This document shows, piece after piece, positions 26,679-35,422 of a stretch of DNA of 64,000 nt (the stretch's first letter is position 1; every line of letters starts with the position of its first letter). Position numbers and translations under genes: made by a program. The notes under the pieces were generated by a model, which saw only the letters and a program-made list of their open reading frames with translations, searched no databases and was not told the DNA's origin. The stretch is from the NCBI GenBank assembly GCA_934119935.1, contig CAKOSX010000002.1:186001-250000 (forward strand). The letters run 5' to 3'. The DNA comes from an uncultured Clostridia bacterium (lineage in GTDB: Bacteria > Bacillota > Clostridia > TANB77 > CAG-508).

Positions 26679-27752
26679 ATGGAAAAAGAGAAGAAAAGCA
26701 AAATAAAAAAGATACTAGTTAATTTAACAATATTTATATTACTTATAATTTTAACATTTTCATTAGTGTTGAAAGACCAAGATGTTTCGCAAATATTTAG
26801 TATTGCTGCCAAGGTAAAAAAGCAATATATTTTATTTGCTGTGCTTGCGATGAGCATCTACATTTTAGGAGAAGCTGTAAATATTACGAGAATTTTGAAA
26901 GAACTTGGCGAAAAATCAAATCTTATAAGTAATATTAGATACACACTAATTGGATTTTTCTTTAGCGCAATAACTCCTGCTGCAAGTGGAGGACAGCCAA
27001 TGGAAATATATTACATGCATAAAGATGATATTTCTGTTGCACATTCTACTTTGGCACTATTAATGCAACTTTGCAGTCTGCAAATAGTTACAATAACAGT
27101 AGGAATTATAAGTGCTGTAATACATTTTGATGTATTAAAAAGTGGATTAATTTATTTATTAATACTTGGAATTATATTGAATTCAAGTGCTTTAACGTTA
27201 TTGATAATTGCAATTTTTTCGAAGAAACTTTCGGAGGGATTAATAAAGTTTGCAGTGAAATTACTAAAATTCTTTAGAATTCCTAATGTAGAAAAAAAGC
27301 AAGAAAAACTAGAAAAAGAATTAGAATCATATCAAACAAGTGCAAAATATATAAAAGAGCACAAAATATTAATGTTAAAAACAGTATTAACAACTGTTGT
27401 ACAAATGATAGCATATTATAGTGTGCCATATTGGATTTACTTAGCATTTGGATTAACAGAATACAACATATTTGAAATATTAACATTGCAAGCAGTGCTA
27501 TATGCTACAGTGTCTGGAATTCCATCGCCTGGGGCTGTTGGAGTAAGTGAGGGTGGATTTTTAGGAATATTTAGAAATGCATTCCCAGAGACAATAATTA
27601 GCAGTGCAATGCTTCTAACAAGAGGAGCAAATTTCTATTTATTTATTATAATAAGTGCAATAATTGTTATGATAAGCACATTTAGAGAGAAGAGAATCGA
27701 AAAAAAGCAAATGCAAGAAACGGAAGTTGTAACAGAAAAAAATGAAGAATAA
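26679..27752 (+). CDS. Lysylphosphatidylglycerol synthetase/flippase-like membrane protein (UPF0104)
   Basis: 357 residues from ATG 26679, preceded by TGAGG; an ATG at 26643 is in frame but lacks a ribosome binding site. About eight hydrophobic helices are visible. The family signatures ITPAASGGQPMEIYYM and GIPSPGAVGVSEGGFLGIF match the MprF N-terminal/UPF0104 family, implicated in moving lipids or lipid-linked substrates across the membrane. No aminoacyl-transferase domain is attached, so the lipid moved is unknown. Confidence 0.88.
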   Translation: MEKEKKSKIKKILVNLTIFILLIILTFSLVLKDQDVSQIFSIAAKVKKQYILFAVLAMSIYILGEAVNITRILKELGEKSNLISNIRYTLIGFFFSAITPAASGGQPMEIYYMHKDDISVAHSTLALLMQLCSLQIVTITVGIISAVIHFDVLKSGLIYLLILGIILNSSALTLLIIAIFSKKLSEGLIKFAVKLLKFFRIPNVEKKQEKLEKELESYQTSAKYIKEHKILMLKTVLTTVVQMIAYYSVPYWIYLAFGLTEYNIFEILTLQAVLYATVSGIPSPGAVGVSEGGFLGIFRNAFPETIISSAMLLTRGANFYLFIIISAIIVMISTFREKRIEKKQMQETEVVTEKNEE

Positions 27753-27755
27753 TGA

Positions 27756-27782
27756 ACATAAGCTTTACATTCCCATATAATA
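27756..27782 (+). promoter_or_regulatory. Putative mother-cell sigma (SigK/SigE-type) promoter for the cwlJ-gerQ pair
   Basis: AC (27756-27757), 16 nt, CATATAATA (27774-27782), which fits the SigK consensus AC-N16/17-CATANNNTA. It overlaps the end of the flippase-like gene region. Confidence 0.45.
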
Positions 27783-27801
27783 TAAAAGAGGTGTAAAGTT
27801 T

Positions 27802-28248
27802 ATGGCATATTCAGAAAGAGAACTAATTGCAAGAATGATACAATGTGAAGCTGGCGGTGAAGGAGACAACGGAATGAAGGCCGTGGCAAGCGTTATAATG
27901 AATAGAGTAAATGTTCCAAACGGCGAATATGCAAGAATTTCGCAGGGGGGAAATATTAGAAACATAGTATTTCAACAAGGACAATTTGACTGTGCAAGAG
28001 AAACTATACGTGGAAGCTATAACAGTCAAAACATATACAACATGACTCCGACTGATGTACATTATAATATCGCAGATTGGGTGCTTTCTGGAAACAGGCT
28101 AAATGAGATAGATAATTGTTTGTGGTACTTAAATCCATTTAGACCAACGTGTGGAAGCACTTTCCCAGCAAATGGCTCAGGAAGTTTGCATACAAGGCTA
28201 GGCAACCATTGCTTTTACAAGCCAACACCTCTATATAATAACACTTAA
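27802..28248 (+). CDS. cwlJ: Spore cortex-lytic cell wall hydrolase, CwlJ-like
   Basis: 148 residues, close to CwlJ length, with no signal peptide or binding domain as expected for CwlJ rather than SleB. The catalytic Glu is in MIQCEAGGEG; AVASVIMNRV, FDCAR and YLNPF complete the Hydrolase_2 pattern. CwlJ degrades muramic-lactam cortex peptidoglycan during germination. The GerQ-like gene lies 76 nt downstream; in Bacillus, CwlJ needs GerQ for coat localisation. Confidence 0.92.
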   Translation: MAYSERELIARMIQCEAGGEGDNGMKAVASVIMNRVNVPNGEYARISQGGNIRNIVFQQGQFDCARETIRGSYNSQNIYNMTPTDVHYNIADWVLSGNRLNEIDNCLWYLNPFRPTCGSTFPANGSGSLHTRLGNHCFYKPTPLYNNT

Positions 28249-28324
28249 AAAGAGGTATTGTTGAAAGATTATGTGGATTCAATTTTTTTCAACTGACAAA
28301 AGTACCTTGATGGAGGAATGGTAA

Positions 28325-28663
28325 ATGGAAAATAAAGAAATGGAAAATAGACAGTTGCTAAACCCAAACCAGCAAGAAAATTGGCCAGAAACTTTGAAAA
28401 ATCCAATATATACACCGGCATTTTTACGTGACCAAATAGGAAAACTGATGCGTGTTGAATTTTTAATTGGAACAAATAATTTAGTTGATAGAATTGGTGT
28501 ACTAGAAGATGTTGGAGCAAGCTATATTTTGCTTCGTTCATTTGAAAATGATAGTTTAGTTTATTGTGACATATATGCAATAAAATTTATCACAATATCA
28601 ACAACAGGAATATATGCAAATTATCTGCAAATGGGCAACTATAATAGAAATACGTATTATTAA
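28325..28663 (+). CDS. GerQ-like spore coat protein
   Basis: 112 residues, start after GGAGGAATG. The C-terminal half (FLRDQIGKLMRVEFLIGTNN..., RIGVLEDVGASYILLRSF, YAIKFITI) matches the GerQ small beta-barrel pattern; the N-terminus is Asn/Gln-rich and contains Gln and Lys residues suited to transglutaminase cross-linking. It is shorter than Bacillus GerQ. Its position beside the cwlJ-like gene supports the call: GerQ is required for CwlJ-dependent germination. Confidence 0.85.
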   Translation: MENKEMENRQLLNPNQQENWPETLKNPIYTPAFLRDQIGKLMRVEFLIGTNNLVDRIGVLEDVGASYILLRSFENDSLVYCDIYAIKFITISTTGIYANYLQMGNYNRNTYY

Positions 28664-28727
28664 TAGTAGAGAAATAATTTATATTTTAATATAAGTTATT
28701 TCCTAAAATTTATAAAAGGGGAAATGA

Positions 28728-29390
28728 ATGAAAAAAATTTTACTAGTAGAAGACAATGAGGCTATTCAGAAAGGGCTAAAATATTCATTAGAGCAAGAAA
28801 AATTTGTAGTAGAACTTGCAAGTGATGTAAAGACTGCTAAGGACAAGCTTGCCAAAAGTGAGTTTAACCTAATAATATTGGATGTAATGCTTCCAGATGG
28901 AAGTGGTTTTGAATTGTGCAGAGATATTAAGAAAAATATGACGATTCCGATATTATTTTTAACAGCAAAAGACGAAGAACAAGATATTGTAAATGGGTTT
29001 GATTTAGGAGCAGACGATTATGTCGTAAAACCTTTTAGACCACGAGAGTTAATATCAAGAATAAATAATATTTTAAGAAGATATGAAAAAGAAGAAAGCA
29101 ATAAACTACAGGCAGGAAATGTAATAATAGATTTAGATGCATCCAGAGTATATGTGGGCCAGAAAGAAATTGTATTTACAGCACTTGAATACAAAATTTT
29201 AGTACTGTTGTTCTCTAATATGGGAAAGACTGTAACAAGAGAGAATATTTTAGATAAAATCTGGGATGTGGCAGGAAACTTTGTAAACGATAATACGCTT
29301 ACTGTTTATGTAAAAAGAATAAGAGCAAAACTCGGAGAAAATGATGTAATTAAAACTATTAAAGGAATTGGATACAGAGTTGAAAAGTAA
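28728..29390 (+). CDS. OmpR/PhoB-family response regulator
   Basis: 220 residues. Receiver domain 1-120 with acidic pocket EDN, phospho-acceptor Asp 52 (ILDVMLPDG), Thr in FLTAKD and Lys in DDYVVKPF; winged-helix DNA-binding domain ~125-220 ending in KTIKGIGYRVEK. Start after AAAGGGGAA. The sensor kinase gene follows 17 nt downstream. Confidence 0.95.
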   Translation: MKKILLVEDNEAIQKGLKYSLEQEKFVVELASDVKTAKDKLAKSEFNLIILDVMLPDGSGFELCRDIKKNMTIPILFLTAKDEEQDIVNGFDLGADDYVVKPFRPRELISRINNILRRYEKEESNKLQAGNVIIDLDASRVYVGQKEIVFTALEYKILVLLFSNMGKTVTRENILDKIWDVAGNFVNDNTLTVYVKRIRAKLGENDVIKTIKGIGYRVEK

Positions 29391-29407
29391 GCGGGGAGTG
29401 AGAATAA

Positions 29408-30607
29408 ATGGAAAAAGTTAAAATTGCAATATGCGGAGCATGTTTAGTAATTGTTGCAATATTGGGATATTGTTATATTTCAAAAAAACAGAATGAAAAA
29501 TACGAATATATAGTAAATTCAGCAATATCGAATATAGTTGATACAGTAATAGAAAAATATCCAGATGTAACCGAAGAAGAGATACTGAACATATTAAAAA
29601 ATTCTGATAATAGCCAAACAAATATACTAAAGAAATACGGCTACTTGGATAATGAAGGTTATATACAAAAATTAGAAGATGAGAAAAGTCTAGATAAAAA
29701 AATAAACATATTATATATTTCAACATTTGGAATTGTAATGATACTAATTGTAATATATTACAATAATAAAAAAGAAATCAGAATAAGAGAAGTAAATCAA
29801 TATTTAAATGAAGTAAACAGAGGCAACTACAAGCTAAAAATAGAAGAAAACGGAGAAGATGAAATATCAAGATTAAGAAATGAATTGTATAAAACTACAA
29901 TATTATTAAGAGAAACTGCTGAAAATAGTGAAAAAGAAAAAGTGAGCCTAAGTAATTCTTTGGCAGACATATCACACCAAATAAAAACGCCAATTACATC
30001 AATGAGAATAATGCTAGATAATATAGAAGACAATCCAAATATGGACAGTAAAACTAGAGAGGAGTTCATAAAAGAGATAAGTAAACAAGTTGACTGGATT
30101 TCGTCTTTAGTAATTTCATTACTAAAACTTGCAAAATTTGATGCAGGTGCTATTGTAATGAAAAATGAAGAAATAAATGTGAGAAACTTAATAGATAAAG
30201 CCATATCAAATTTAGCAATAATACTAGATGTAAAAAATATAAAAATAATTTCTAATATAGACGAAGCGGCTACAATAAATGCTGACTACAATTGGCAATT
30301 AGAAGCAATTACAAATATAATAAAAAATGCGGTAGAACATAGCCAAGATAATGCTAACATTTATATAAATGTGGAGAACACGAGTGTATTTGTAAAAATA
30401 CAAATTAAAGATGAAGGAGAAGGAATCGGTAAGAAAGACATAAATCATATATTTGAAAGATTTTATAAATCAAAAAATAGTTCTGAAAATAGTATTGGTA
30501 TTGGACTTTCGCTCGCAAAAACAATAATAGAAAAAGCAAATGGATATATCAAAGTTGAATCGGAAGAGGGAAAAGGAACAATGTTTGAAATAAAATATTT
30601 GAAATAA
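29408..30607 (+). CDS. Sensor histidine kinase
   Basis: 399 residues: helix 1 (~5-24), extracellular segment to ~97, helix 2 (~98-117), HAMP-like linker, dimerisation helix with phospho-acceptor His 190 in LADISHQIKTPI, then an ATPase domain with N-box IIKNAVEHS, DEGEGIG and GIGLSLAKTII. Pairs with the OmpR-type regulator immediately upstream. The signal is unknown; the short sensor loop suggests membrane or cell-envelope stress sensing. Confidence 0.95.
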   Translation: MEKVKIAICGACLVIVAILGYCYISKKQNEKYEYIVNSAISNIVDTVIEKYPDVTEEEILNILKNSDNSQTNILKKYGYLDNEGYIQKLEDEKSLDKKINILYISTFGIVMILIVIYYNNKKEIRIREVNQYLNEVNRGNYKLKIEENGEDEISRLRNELYKTTILLRETAENSEKEKVSLSNSLADISHQIKTPITSMRIMLDNIEDNPNMDSKTREEFIKEISKQVDWISSLVISLLKLAKFDAGAIVMKNEEINVRNLIDKAISNLAIILDVKNIKIISNIDEAATINADYNWQLEAITNIIKNAVEHSQDNANIYINVENTSVFVKIQIKDEGEGIGKKDINHIFERFYKSKNSSENSIGIGLSLAKTIIEKANGYIKVESEEGKGTMFEIKYLK

Positions 30608-30647
30608 TATTTATAAGTTTATATCAGAAAAATTAATTTTAATAAAG

Positions 30648-30685
30648 CCTATAAATTTGAAATAATGTTAATTCAAATTTATAGG
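30648..30685. terminator. Bidirectional terminator between convergent genes
   Basis: A perfect 14-bp inverted repeat, CCTATAAATTTGAA with TTCAAATTTATAGG, lies between the kinase stop and the convergent XRE gene. Confidence 0.75.
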
Positions 30686-30693
30686 TTAATTTA

Positions 30694-31014
30694 TTAATCT
30701 ATATGTTTAAGAAGCAAGGCTAAATTTTCAAGCGTTGCACAACCTAGTTTTATTTCTTCATCAGAATAATCTGAAAGTTTTTTAGAAAGGTTTAGAGTAG
30801 AATTAAAATCTTTACCAAATAGAATATAATCAGCAGATAAACCAGTCATATCACAAAGTATCTTCAATTTATCAACAGACAGGGTGCCTTCACCACGTTC
30901 AATCATGCCAAGATATTGTCCAGAAATACCTAGCAATTCTGCCATTCTTTGCTTCGTCAAATTCATATTTAAACGTATATTTTTTACTCTTAATCCTATT
31001 TCTTTTCTTAACAT
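30694..31014 (-). CDS. XRE-family HTH regulator
   Basis: 106 residues. N-terminal Cro/C1 HTH (NMNLTKQRMAELLGISGQYL, GMIERGEGTLSVDKLKILCD) followed by a Leu-rich C-terminal tail. GAAAGGATG precedes the start. It is divergent from the Spo0A-like gene with a 148-nt shared control region, so cross-regulation is possible. Confidence 0.9.
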   Translation of the reverse strand: MLRKEIGLRVKNIRLNMNLTKQRMAELLGISGQYLGMIERGEGTLSVDKLKILCDMTGLSADYILFGKDFNSTLNLSKKLSDYSDEEIKLGCATLENLALLLKHID

Positions 31015-31129
31015 AACAAAAACATCCTTTCTTTCTATATTTTAATAGATTTTAGTTTGAAAAAATCAAAAATAGATGACAAAAAGCAGATAGAAGATAT
31101 GGTAAAACATGACAATATATGATAGAATA

Positions 31130-31136
31130 TGTCGAA
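31130..31136 (+). promoter_or_regulatory. Candidate 0A-box (TGTCGAA)
   Basis: TGTCGAA matches the core Spo0A recognition heptamer, 27 nt upstream of the Spo0A-like gene. Confidence 0.4.
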
Positions 31137-31162
31137 AATAAGAAGTAGAAGGTGATGTAGAA

Positions 31163-31939
31163 ATGAAATTGATATTAATTGAAGATGAAAAGAAGGAACA
31201 AGATAAATTTAAAAAATTAGCCGAGAAAATGAAAGATGTAACATTTGTGAAGATAACAAACTCAACAGAAGAAGGCATTAAATGTCTAAAGGAAAATGAT
31301 ATTGATGGAGTAATCTTAGACTTAGAGCTAAATTCAGGTACTGGAAATGGATTTGAGTTTTTAGAAAAGCTTAAAATTACGAAGCTAAATAAAATTCCCC
31401 AAATTGTTGTAACAACAAATGTATATTCAGATTCAGTATATGATTATTTACATCAAAACAAAGTTGACTTCATTTTCTATAAGAAGCAAGAAAACTATAA
31501 TGTGGAAAATGTAATAAACACGTTACTATTACTTAACAATTATACAAATACAGCATCTACTGATATAAAAGAAATAGAAGAAGAAAAGACAAAACAAGAA
31601 AAACTAATAGCTGAAAAGGTAAATTACGAATTAGATTTAATAGGTATAGCATCACACTTGCAGGGCAGAAAATATTTATTTGATGCAATAACATATTTGC
31701 TATCTGAGGAAGGAGAGAATAGTCAGGTTTCTATAAATCAATACTTGTTATCAAAACATAAAAGACCTACAAGTACTATAAATAGAGCTATGCAAAATGC
31801 GATAGTGCGTGCATGGAGAGTAACTGCTATTGAAGATTTAGAGAAACTTTATACAGCACACATAAATTATAATACTGGTGTACCAACACCTGTAGAATTC
31901 ATTTACTATTATGTAGATAAAATAAAGAAAGAGATCTAA
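31163..31939 (+). CDS. Spo0A-like response regulator
   Basis: 258 residues. Residues 1-125 form a receiver with acidic EDE pocket, Asp 53 in GVILDLEL, and Thr/Lys equivalents in VVTTN and FYKKQ. Residues ~155-258 match the Spo0A C-terminal effector domain: LIGIASHLQGRKYLFDAITY, HKRPTSTINRAMQNAIVRAW as recognition region, and NTGVPTPVEFIYYYV. Divergence and the unusual receiver suggest a paralog rather than the master Spo0A. A GHKL kinase follows downstream. Start after AGGTGATG. Confidence 0.85.
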   Translation: MKLILIEDEKKEQDKFKKLAEKMKDVTFVKITNSTEEGIKCLKENDIDGVILDLELNSGTGNGFEFLEKLKITKLNKIPQIVVTTNVYSDSVYDYLHQNKVDFIFYKKQENYNVENVINTLLLLNNYTNTASTDIKEIEEEKTKQEKLIAEKVNYELDLIGIASHLQGRKYLFDAITYLLSEEGENSQVSINQYLLSKHKRPTSTINRAMQNAIVRAWRVTAIEDLEKLYTAHINYNTGVPTPVEFIYYYVDKIKKEI

Positions 31940-32043
31940 AAAAAAGAGTGAGTTTTTATATAATGTACAAAATGGAGTTAGCACTGAAAAAAGTGTGTGT
32001 TCCAATAAGGACTTTATATTAAAATTACACTCTTTTTTAGATT
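31935..32043. other. Long inverted repeat after the Spo0A-like gene
   Basis: ATCTAAAAAA...GAGTG at the gene's stop pairs with CACTCTTTTTTAGAT (32027-32041), with a two-base bulge, enclosing ~75 nt. The 3' arm ends in a T-run, so it can act as a terminator; the large enclosed loop is unusual. Confidence 0.5.
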
Positions 32044-32139
32044 AAGTTTTATCTATTGGTAAAAAAATCCATAAAATTTAAGAAAAAAGTGAAAATTTTG
32101 TGCGAATGAAATTGTATAAAATGTTATAGAATTTCAAAA

Positions 32140-32230
32140 TTTACACATGATGTTCGCCTCTAAAAACCACTCGTATCAAGGCACTCGGGTGGTATCTTTT
32201 TATTGTAATAAATAAAAAGATAGGTGGTGA
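32140..32230 (+). promoter_or_regulatory. Leader with alternative hairpins upstream of a 16-codon ORF
   Basis: ACCACTCG (32166-32173) pairs with CGGGTGGT (32186-32193), followed by ATCTTTTTATT, a terminator. That T-run itself pairs with AATAAAAAGAT (32211-32221), and the ACCAC arm could instead pair with GGTGGT at 32223, which overlaps the next ribosome binding site. Mutually exclusive folds are therefore possible. Confidence 0.5.
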
Positions 32231-32237
32231 ACGGAAG

Positions 32238-32288
32238 ATGACTTGGGATGAAATATTAGAGTGGATAAAAGAAATGATTAGAATATAA
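32238..32288 (+). CDS. Possible 16-residue peptide upstream of the GHKL kinase
   Basis: MTWDEILEWIKEMIRI, with AGGTGG and CGGAAG upstream of the ATG. The sequence is amphipathic with two Trp residues, resembling small membrane-active or leader peptides of Firmicutes. Context (attenuator-like leader before, kinase gene after) fits a leader peptide or type I toxin remnant, but so short an ORF could be chance. Confidence 0.35.
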   Translation: MTWDEILEWIKEMIRI

Positions 32289-32369
32289 AATCAGAAAAGA
32301 TGTAATTAATATTATATTGATTGCATCTTTTTTTTTATGTATAATAGTGATAAAAAAGGAGACAGCAAT

Positions 32370-33827
32370 ATGAATATGGATTTGATTAATGTAATAATAA
32401 AAACATTTACTATGAATTGTTTTATATATGGAACATTTTTTAAGATAAATTCTGAGGAAAAATATAAAGTGAAAGTAATCATAGGGAGTATATTGTCACT
32501 GGTTGTATATACAATAATGAAAAATTTCATAAATAGTAATGTGTTTTTTATTACATTGTTATCGTATTTCTTTCAAATTGTAGTTCAAAAGTTGTTTATG
32601 AGTGACAGAAAAAAATCAATAATTGTTAGTAACTTAATTGCAAATGCACTAGTGTATACATTTTTTTGTGTAGCACTATTAGTGGAACTAATACCTAAAT
32701 TACTATTAAGTATTAACAGTAGAACAATAGATTTGATACTTACATTAATAATAGAAATGATATTTATATCTTCTATATGGAAGTTAAAAAGATTTAAAAA
32801 CGGGATCTCATTTTTGAAAGATACAATAAATAATGATTATTTTGGGATAATTTTGTTGAATATTAGTGCTGTTGTGGTGTTTATTTATTGTATATATGGT
32901 AGTACAGATGCGGATTTTAATAATAACTTGTTAATGGTGTTCTTTGCGATTGCTTTTATTATGATAATCATGATTCAAAAAGCACTTACCTTATACTACA
33001 AACAAAAGCTTTTAGCTAAGAATATTGAAGATTATAAATCTGAAATTGCTTTGAAGGATGCTCAAATAAAATCTCTATCTGATGAAAAGTATAAGATAAG
33101 CAAGTTAAATCATGAATTTTACAACAGACAGAAGGCTTTGATACATAAAGTTGAAGAAATAACGAGTATGAATACCGAAATAGCAGATGAGTTAGATCTC
33201 TCTAAACAAATAAACGATTTAACAAAAGAGTACACAGATAAAGCTCAGGAGATTAAAACTCTAGATAAATTGCCAACCACAGGAATAGTTGAAATTGATG
33301 ATATGTTTAAGTATATGCAATCAGAATGTAAAAGCAAAAATATCCAATTTAATCTAAAAATTAATGGAAATATTTATCATATGATAAATAACAAAATTCC
33401 ACAAAGTAGGTTAGTTACTTTAATTGGTGACCATTTAAGAGATGCGATTATTGCAATTGATTTTAGCAATAATACTTTCAAGAGCATATTAGCGGTGCTT
33501 GGAGAGAATAATGGAGTTTATGAGTTTTGTGTATTTGATACAGGTATAGAATTTGAAATTGATACATTACTAAATTTAGGTTTGAAACCTGCAACTACAC
33601 ACAAAGATTCTGGAGGTACTGGCATCGGATTTATGACTACATTCGAGACTATGAAAGAAACTAAAGCGAGTCTTATAATAGATGAAATGCGTGAGATGAG
33701 CAATACCGATTATACAAAATCTGTAACAATTAGATTTGATGGAAAGAATGAATATCGTATAAAATCATATAGAAGTGATGAAATAAAAAAGAAAATGAAA
33801 GGCAATAGAATTATAATTGAAAATTAA
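32370..33827 (+). CDS. GHKL-domain sensor kinase (AgrC-like)
   Basis: 485 residues, ATG 32370 after AAGGAGAC. About six hydrophobic helices (to ~205), a coiled coil (~210-270) containing KLNHEFYNRQKAL, where His is the likely phospho-acceptor, and a GHKL ATPase with GDHLRDAIIAI (N-box), FDTGIEF and GGTGIGFMTTFE. The layout matches AgrC/peptide-sensing kinases. No LytTR partner is nearby; the Spo0A-like regulator 430 nt upstream is a candidate partner (inference). Confidence 0.85.
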   Translation: MNMDLINVIIKTFTMNCFIYGTFFKINSEEKYKVKVIIGSILSLVVYTIMKNFINSNVFFITLLSYFFQIVVQKLFMSDRKKSIIVSNLIANALVYTFFCVALLVELIPKLLLSINSRTIDLILTLIIEMIFISSIWKLKRFKNGISFLKDTINNDYFGIILLNISAVVVFIYCIYGSTDADFNNNLLMVFFAIAFIMIIMIQKALTLYYKQKLLAKNIEDYKSEIALKDAQIKSLSDEKYKISKLNHEFYNRQKALIHKVEEITSMNTEIADELDLSKQINDLTKEYTDKAQEIKTLDKLPTTGIVEIDDMFKYMQSECKSKNIQFNLKINGNIYHMINNKIPQSRLVTLIGDHLRDAIIAIDFSNNTFKSILAVLGENNGVYEFCVFDTGIEFEIDTLLNLGLKPATTHKDSGGTGIGFMTTFETMKETKASLIIDEMREMSNTDYTKSVTIRFDGKNEYRIKSYRSDEIKKKMKGNRIIIEN

Positions 33828-33866
33828 AATGGCAGTTCCACACAGTGGAACTAAAAAAAGAAGTTA

Positions 33867-33886
33867 CCTTTCGCTATAGCGAAAGG
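33867..33886. repeat. REP3 copy 1
   Basis: CCTTTCGCTATAGCGAAAGG, a perfect 20-nt palindrome. Confidence 0.85.
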
Positions 33887-34079
33887 TGGCTGAAAAAAAT
33901 GTTGAAAAACAGGCAAATGTGTAATAATTTGTTACACGATTTTGCTTGTTTTTCTGCGTTTTGAGATATATAATTAATGAACTTACATAGATAAGCATCT
34001 ATGTAAGGATTAACGTTAATATATTAGAATTCTAAAAAATTTTATCAAATTATTATTAAATCTAAGAATTTAATTTCTG

Positions 34080-34097
34080 CTTTCGCTATAGCGAAAG
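34080..34097. repeat. REP3 copy 2
   Basis: CTTTCGCTATAGCGAAAG, a perfect 18-nt palindrome in the Rpn leader. Confidence 0.85.
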
Positions 34098-34242
34098 GCA
34101 AAAATCAGAATTAAAACAATTCAAATCCAAAGAAAAATATTGCATGGGGAACTTCCAGAAAAAAATATGAGAGAGAATACAATGAAATTTTACTTATCGG
34201 TTGAAAAATAACAAATAGAATGGTAAAATGGAAAGGAAGTCA

Positions 34243-35214
34243 ATGAACGATTTAAAAGAAAATAATATTGGAACAAAAGATACAAAGATAACAAGGTTAC
34301 CACTAACATCAGATTACGTTTTTAAAAGAATATTTGCAAGAGAAGAAAATAATTCAATGCTAAAGGACTTCTTAGAAGCAATTTTGAATATACATATAAA
34401 TAAAGTTGAAGTAAAAAATCCAGAGTTAACGCCCAATATGGCGGATGAAAAACTTGGTATATTAGACCTAAAATTGGATATAGATAATGAAAGAGTAGTA
34501 GATGTAGAAATGCAAGTTTCGAATGAACATAATATAAAAGAAAGGTCTAGTAGATATTTATCGAAGCTTGCGGCAGAACAGCTAAAAGCTAAGCAAAATT
34601 ACAAAGAGCTAAAAAAGATAATAACAATAAATATATTGAAATATAATTATTTAGAGAGAAATGCATATCATTCAATAGCAAGAATGAAATATGAGGACAC
34701 GAATCCAACAGAATTTGTTGATATGGGTTATAAGCAAGAAGAAAAAGAAGCAACAAATACGTTTGAAATGCACTTTATAGAACTTCAAAAATTTAAAGAG
34801 AAAAATCCAGACTGCAATACAAAGCTAGAACAATGGCTATGGTTGATAGATGGAAGTAAGGAGGAGAAAGTAGAAATGTCGGCAAAAGAGAATGAAGAAA
34901 TAAACAAAACAGTAAAAGAACTAAATAAATTAAGCAAAGATCCAGATGAAATAGCTAAATATGAAGAACGTGAGTGGAGTATTATGAGATACAATGTAGA
35001 AATGGAAACAAATAGAGAAATAGGCGAAAAAGAGGGAGAAGCACGTGGTTTAAAGATTGGTGAAGAACGAGGCGAAAAACGAGGCGAAAAACGTGGTAGA
35101 AAAGATAGAGAAATAGAGATTGTAAAAAAACTACATTCTTTAGATACACCAATAGAAAAAATTGCAGAGATTGTGGAATTAAGCATTGAAGAAGTCAAAA
35201 AAATAATAAAATAA
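34243..35214 (+). CDS. Rpn-family PD-(D/E)XK nuclease/putative transposase, copy 1
   Basis: 323 residues, ATG 34243 after GGAAAGGAAG. N-terminal PLTSDYVFKRIFAREENNSM is the Rpn/PD-(D/E)XK transposase hallmark; the catalytic core is GILDLKLDIDNERVVDVEMQ (Asp...Glu-x-Gln). After a helical region comes a charged Gly/Glu/Arg/Lys repeat tract (GEERGEKRGEKRGRKD) and the terminal SIEEVKKI helix common in this family. Rpn proteins promote RecA-independent recombination or act as nuclease defence factors in E. coli. A close paralog with matching leader lies at 38247. Confidence 0.92.
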   Translation: MNDLKENNIGTKDTKITRLPLTSDYVFKRIFAREENNSMLKDFLEAILNIHINKVEVKNPELTPNMADEKLGILDLKLDIDNERVVDVEMQVSNEHNIKERSSRYLSKLAAEQLKAKQNYKELKKIITINILKYNYLERNAYHSIARMKYEDTNPTEFVDMGYKQEEKEATNTFEMHFIELQKFKEKNPDCNTKLEQWLWLIDGSKEEKVEMSAKENEEINKTVKELNKLSKDPDEIAKYEEREWSIMRYNVEMETNREIGEKEGEARGLKIGEERGEKRGEKRGRKDREIEIVKKLHSLDTPIEKIAEIVELSIEEVKKIIK

Positions 35215-35225
35215 TAATAAAAATG

Positions 35226-35260
35226 AAATTAGTCAGAAATGTCTGGCTAATTTTATTTTA
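35226..35260 (+). terminator. Terminator after Rpn copy 1
   Basis: AAATTAGTCAGA pairs with TCTGGCTAATTT (one G-U), then TATTTTA. Confidence 0.7.
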
Positions 35261-35298
35261 TACGTTTGAAAGTTTTATAAAATTTTCTTAAATTTATA

Positions 35299-35348
35299 TT
35301 GACATTTTTTATCCAGATACATATAATGAATATATGAACAACCGTTCA
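35299..35348 (+). promoter_or_regulatory. Promoter and ArsR-type operator of the metal-export operon
   Basis: TTGACA (35299-35304), 17-bp spacer, TATAAT (35322-35327). The dyad TGAACAACCGTTCA (35335-35348) covers the expected transcription start and resembles SmtB/CzrA operators, so repression by the first gene of the operon is likely. Confidence 0.7.
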
Positions 35349-35422
35349 AATGAAAAACTGAAATCAATTAAAAAAATAAATATGCCATATCCAAGAGGGT
35401 AAGTGGCAAGAAAGGAAGTTCT

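Larger units (their letters stand above)
33828..34242 (+). other. Palindrome-rich leader upstream of the first Rpn gene
   Basis: No gene in 415 nt. In order: GTTCCAC/GTGGAAC hairpin, REP3 palindrome, terminator-like hairpin (33905-33953), CTTACATAGAT/ATCTATGTAAG hairpin (33982-34007), ATTAACGTTAAT (34009-34020), TTAGAATTCTAA (34024-34035), and a second REP3 (34080-34097). From 33905 on, the same series precedes the second Rpn gene. Confidence 0.75.
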
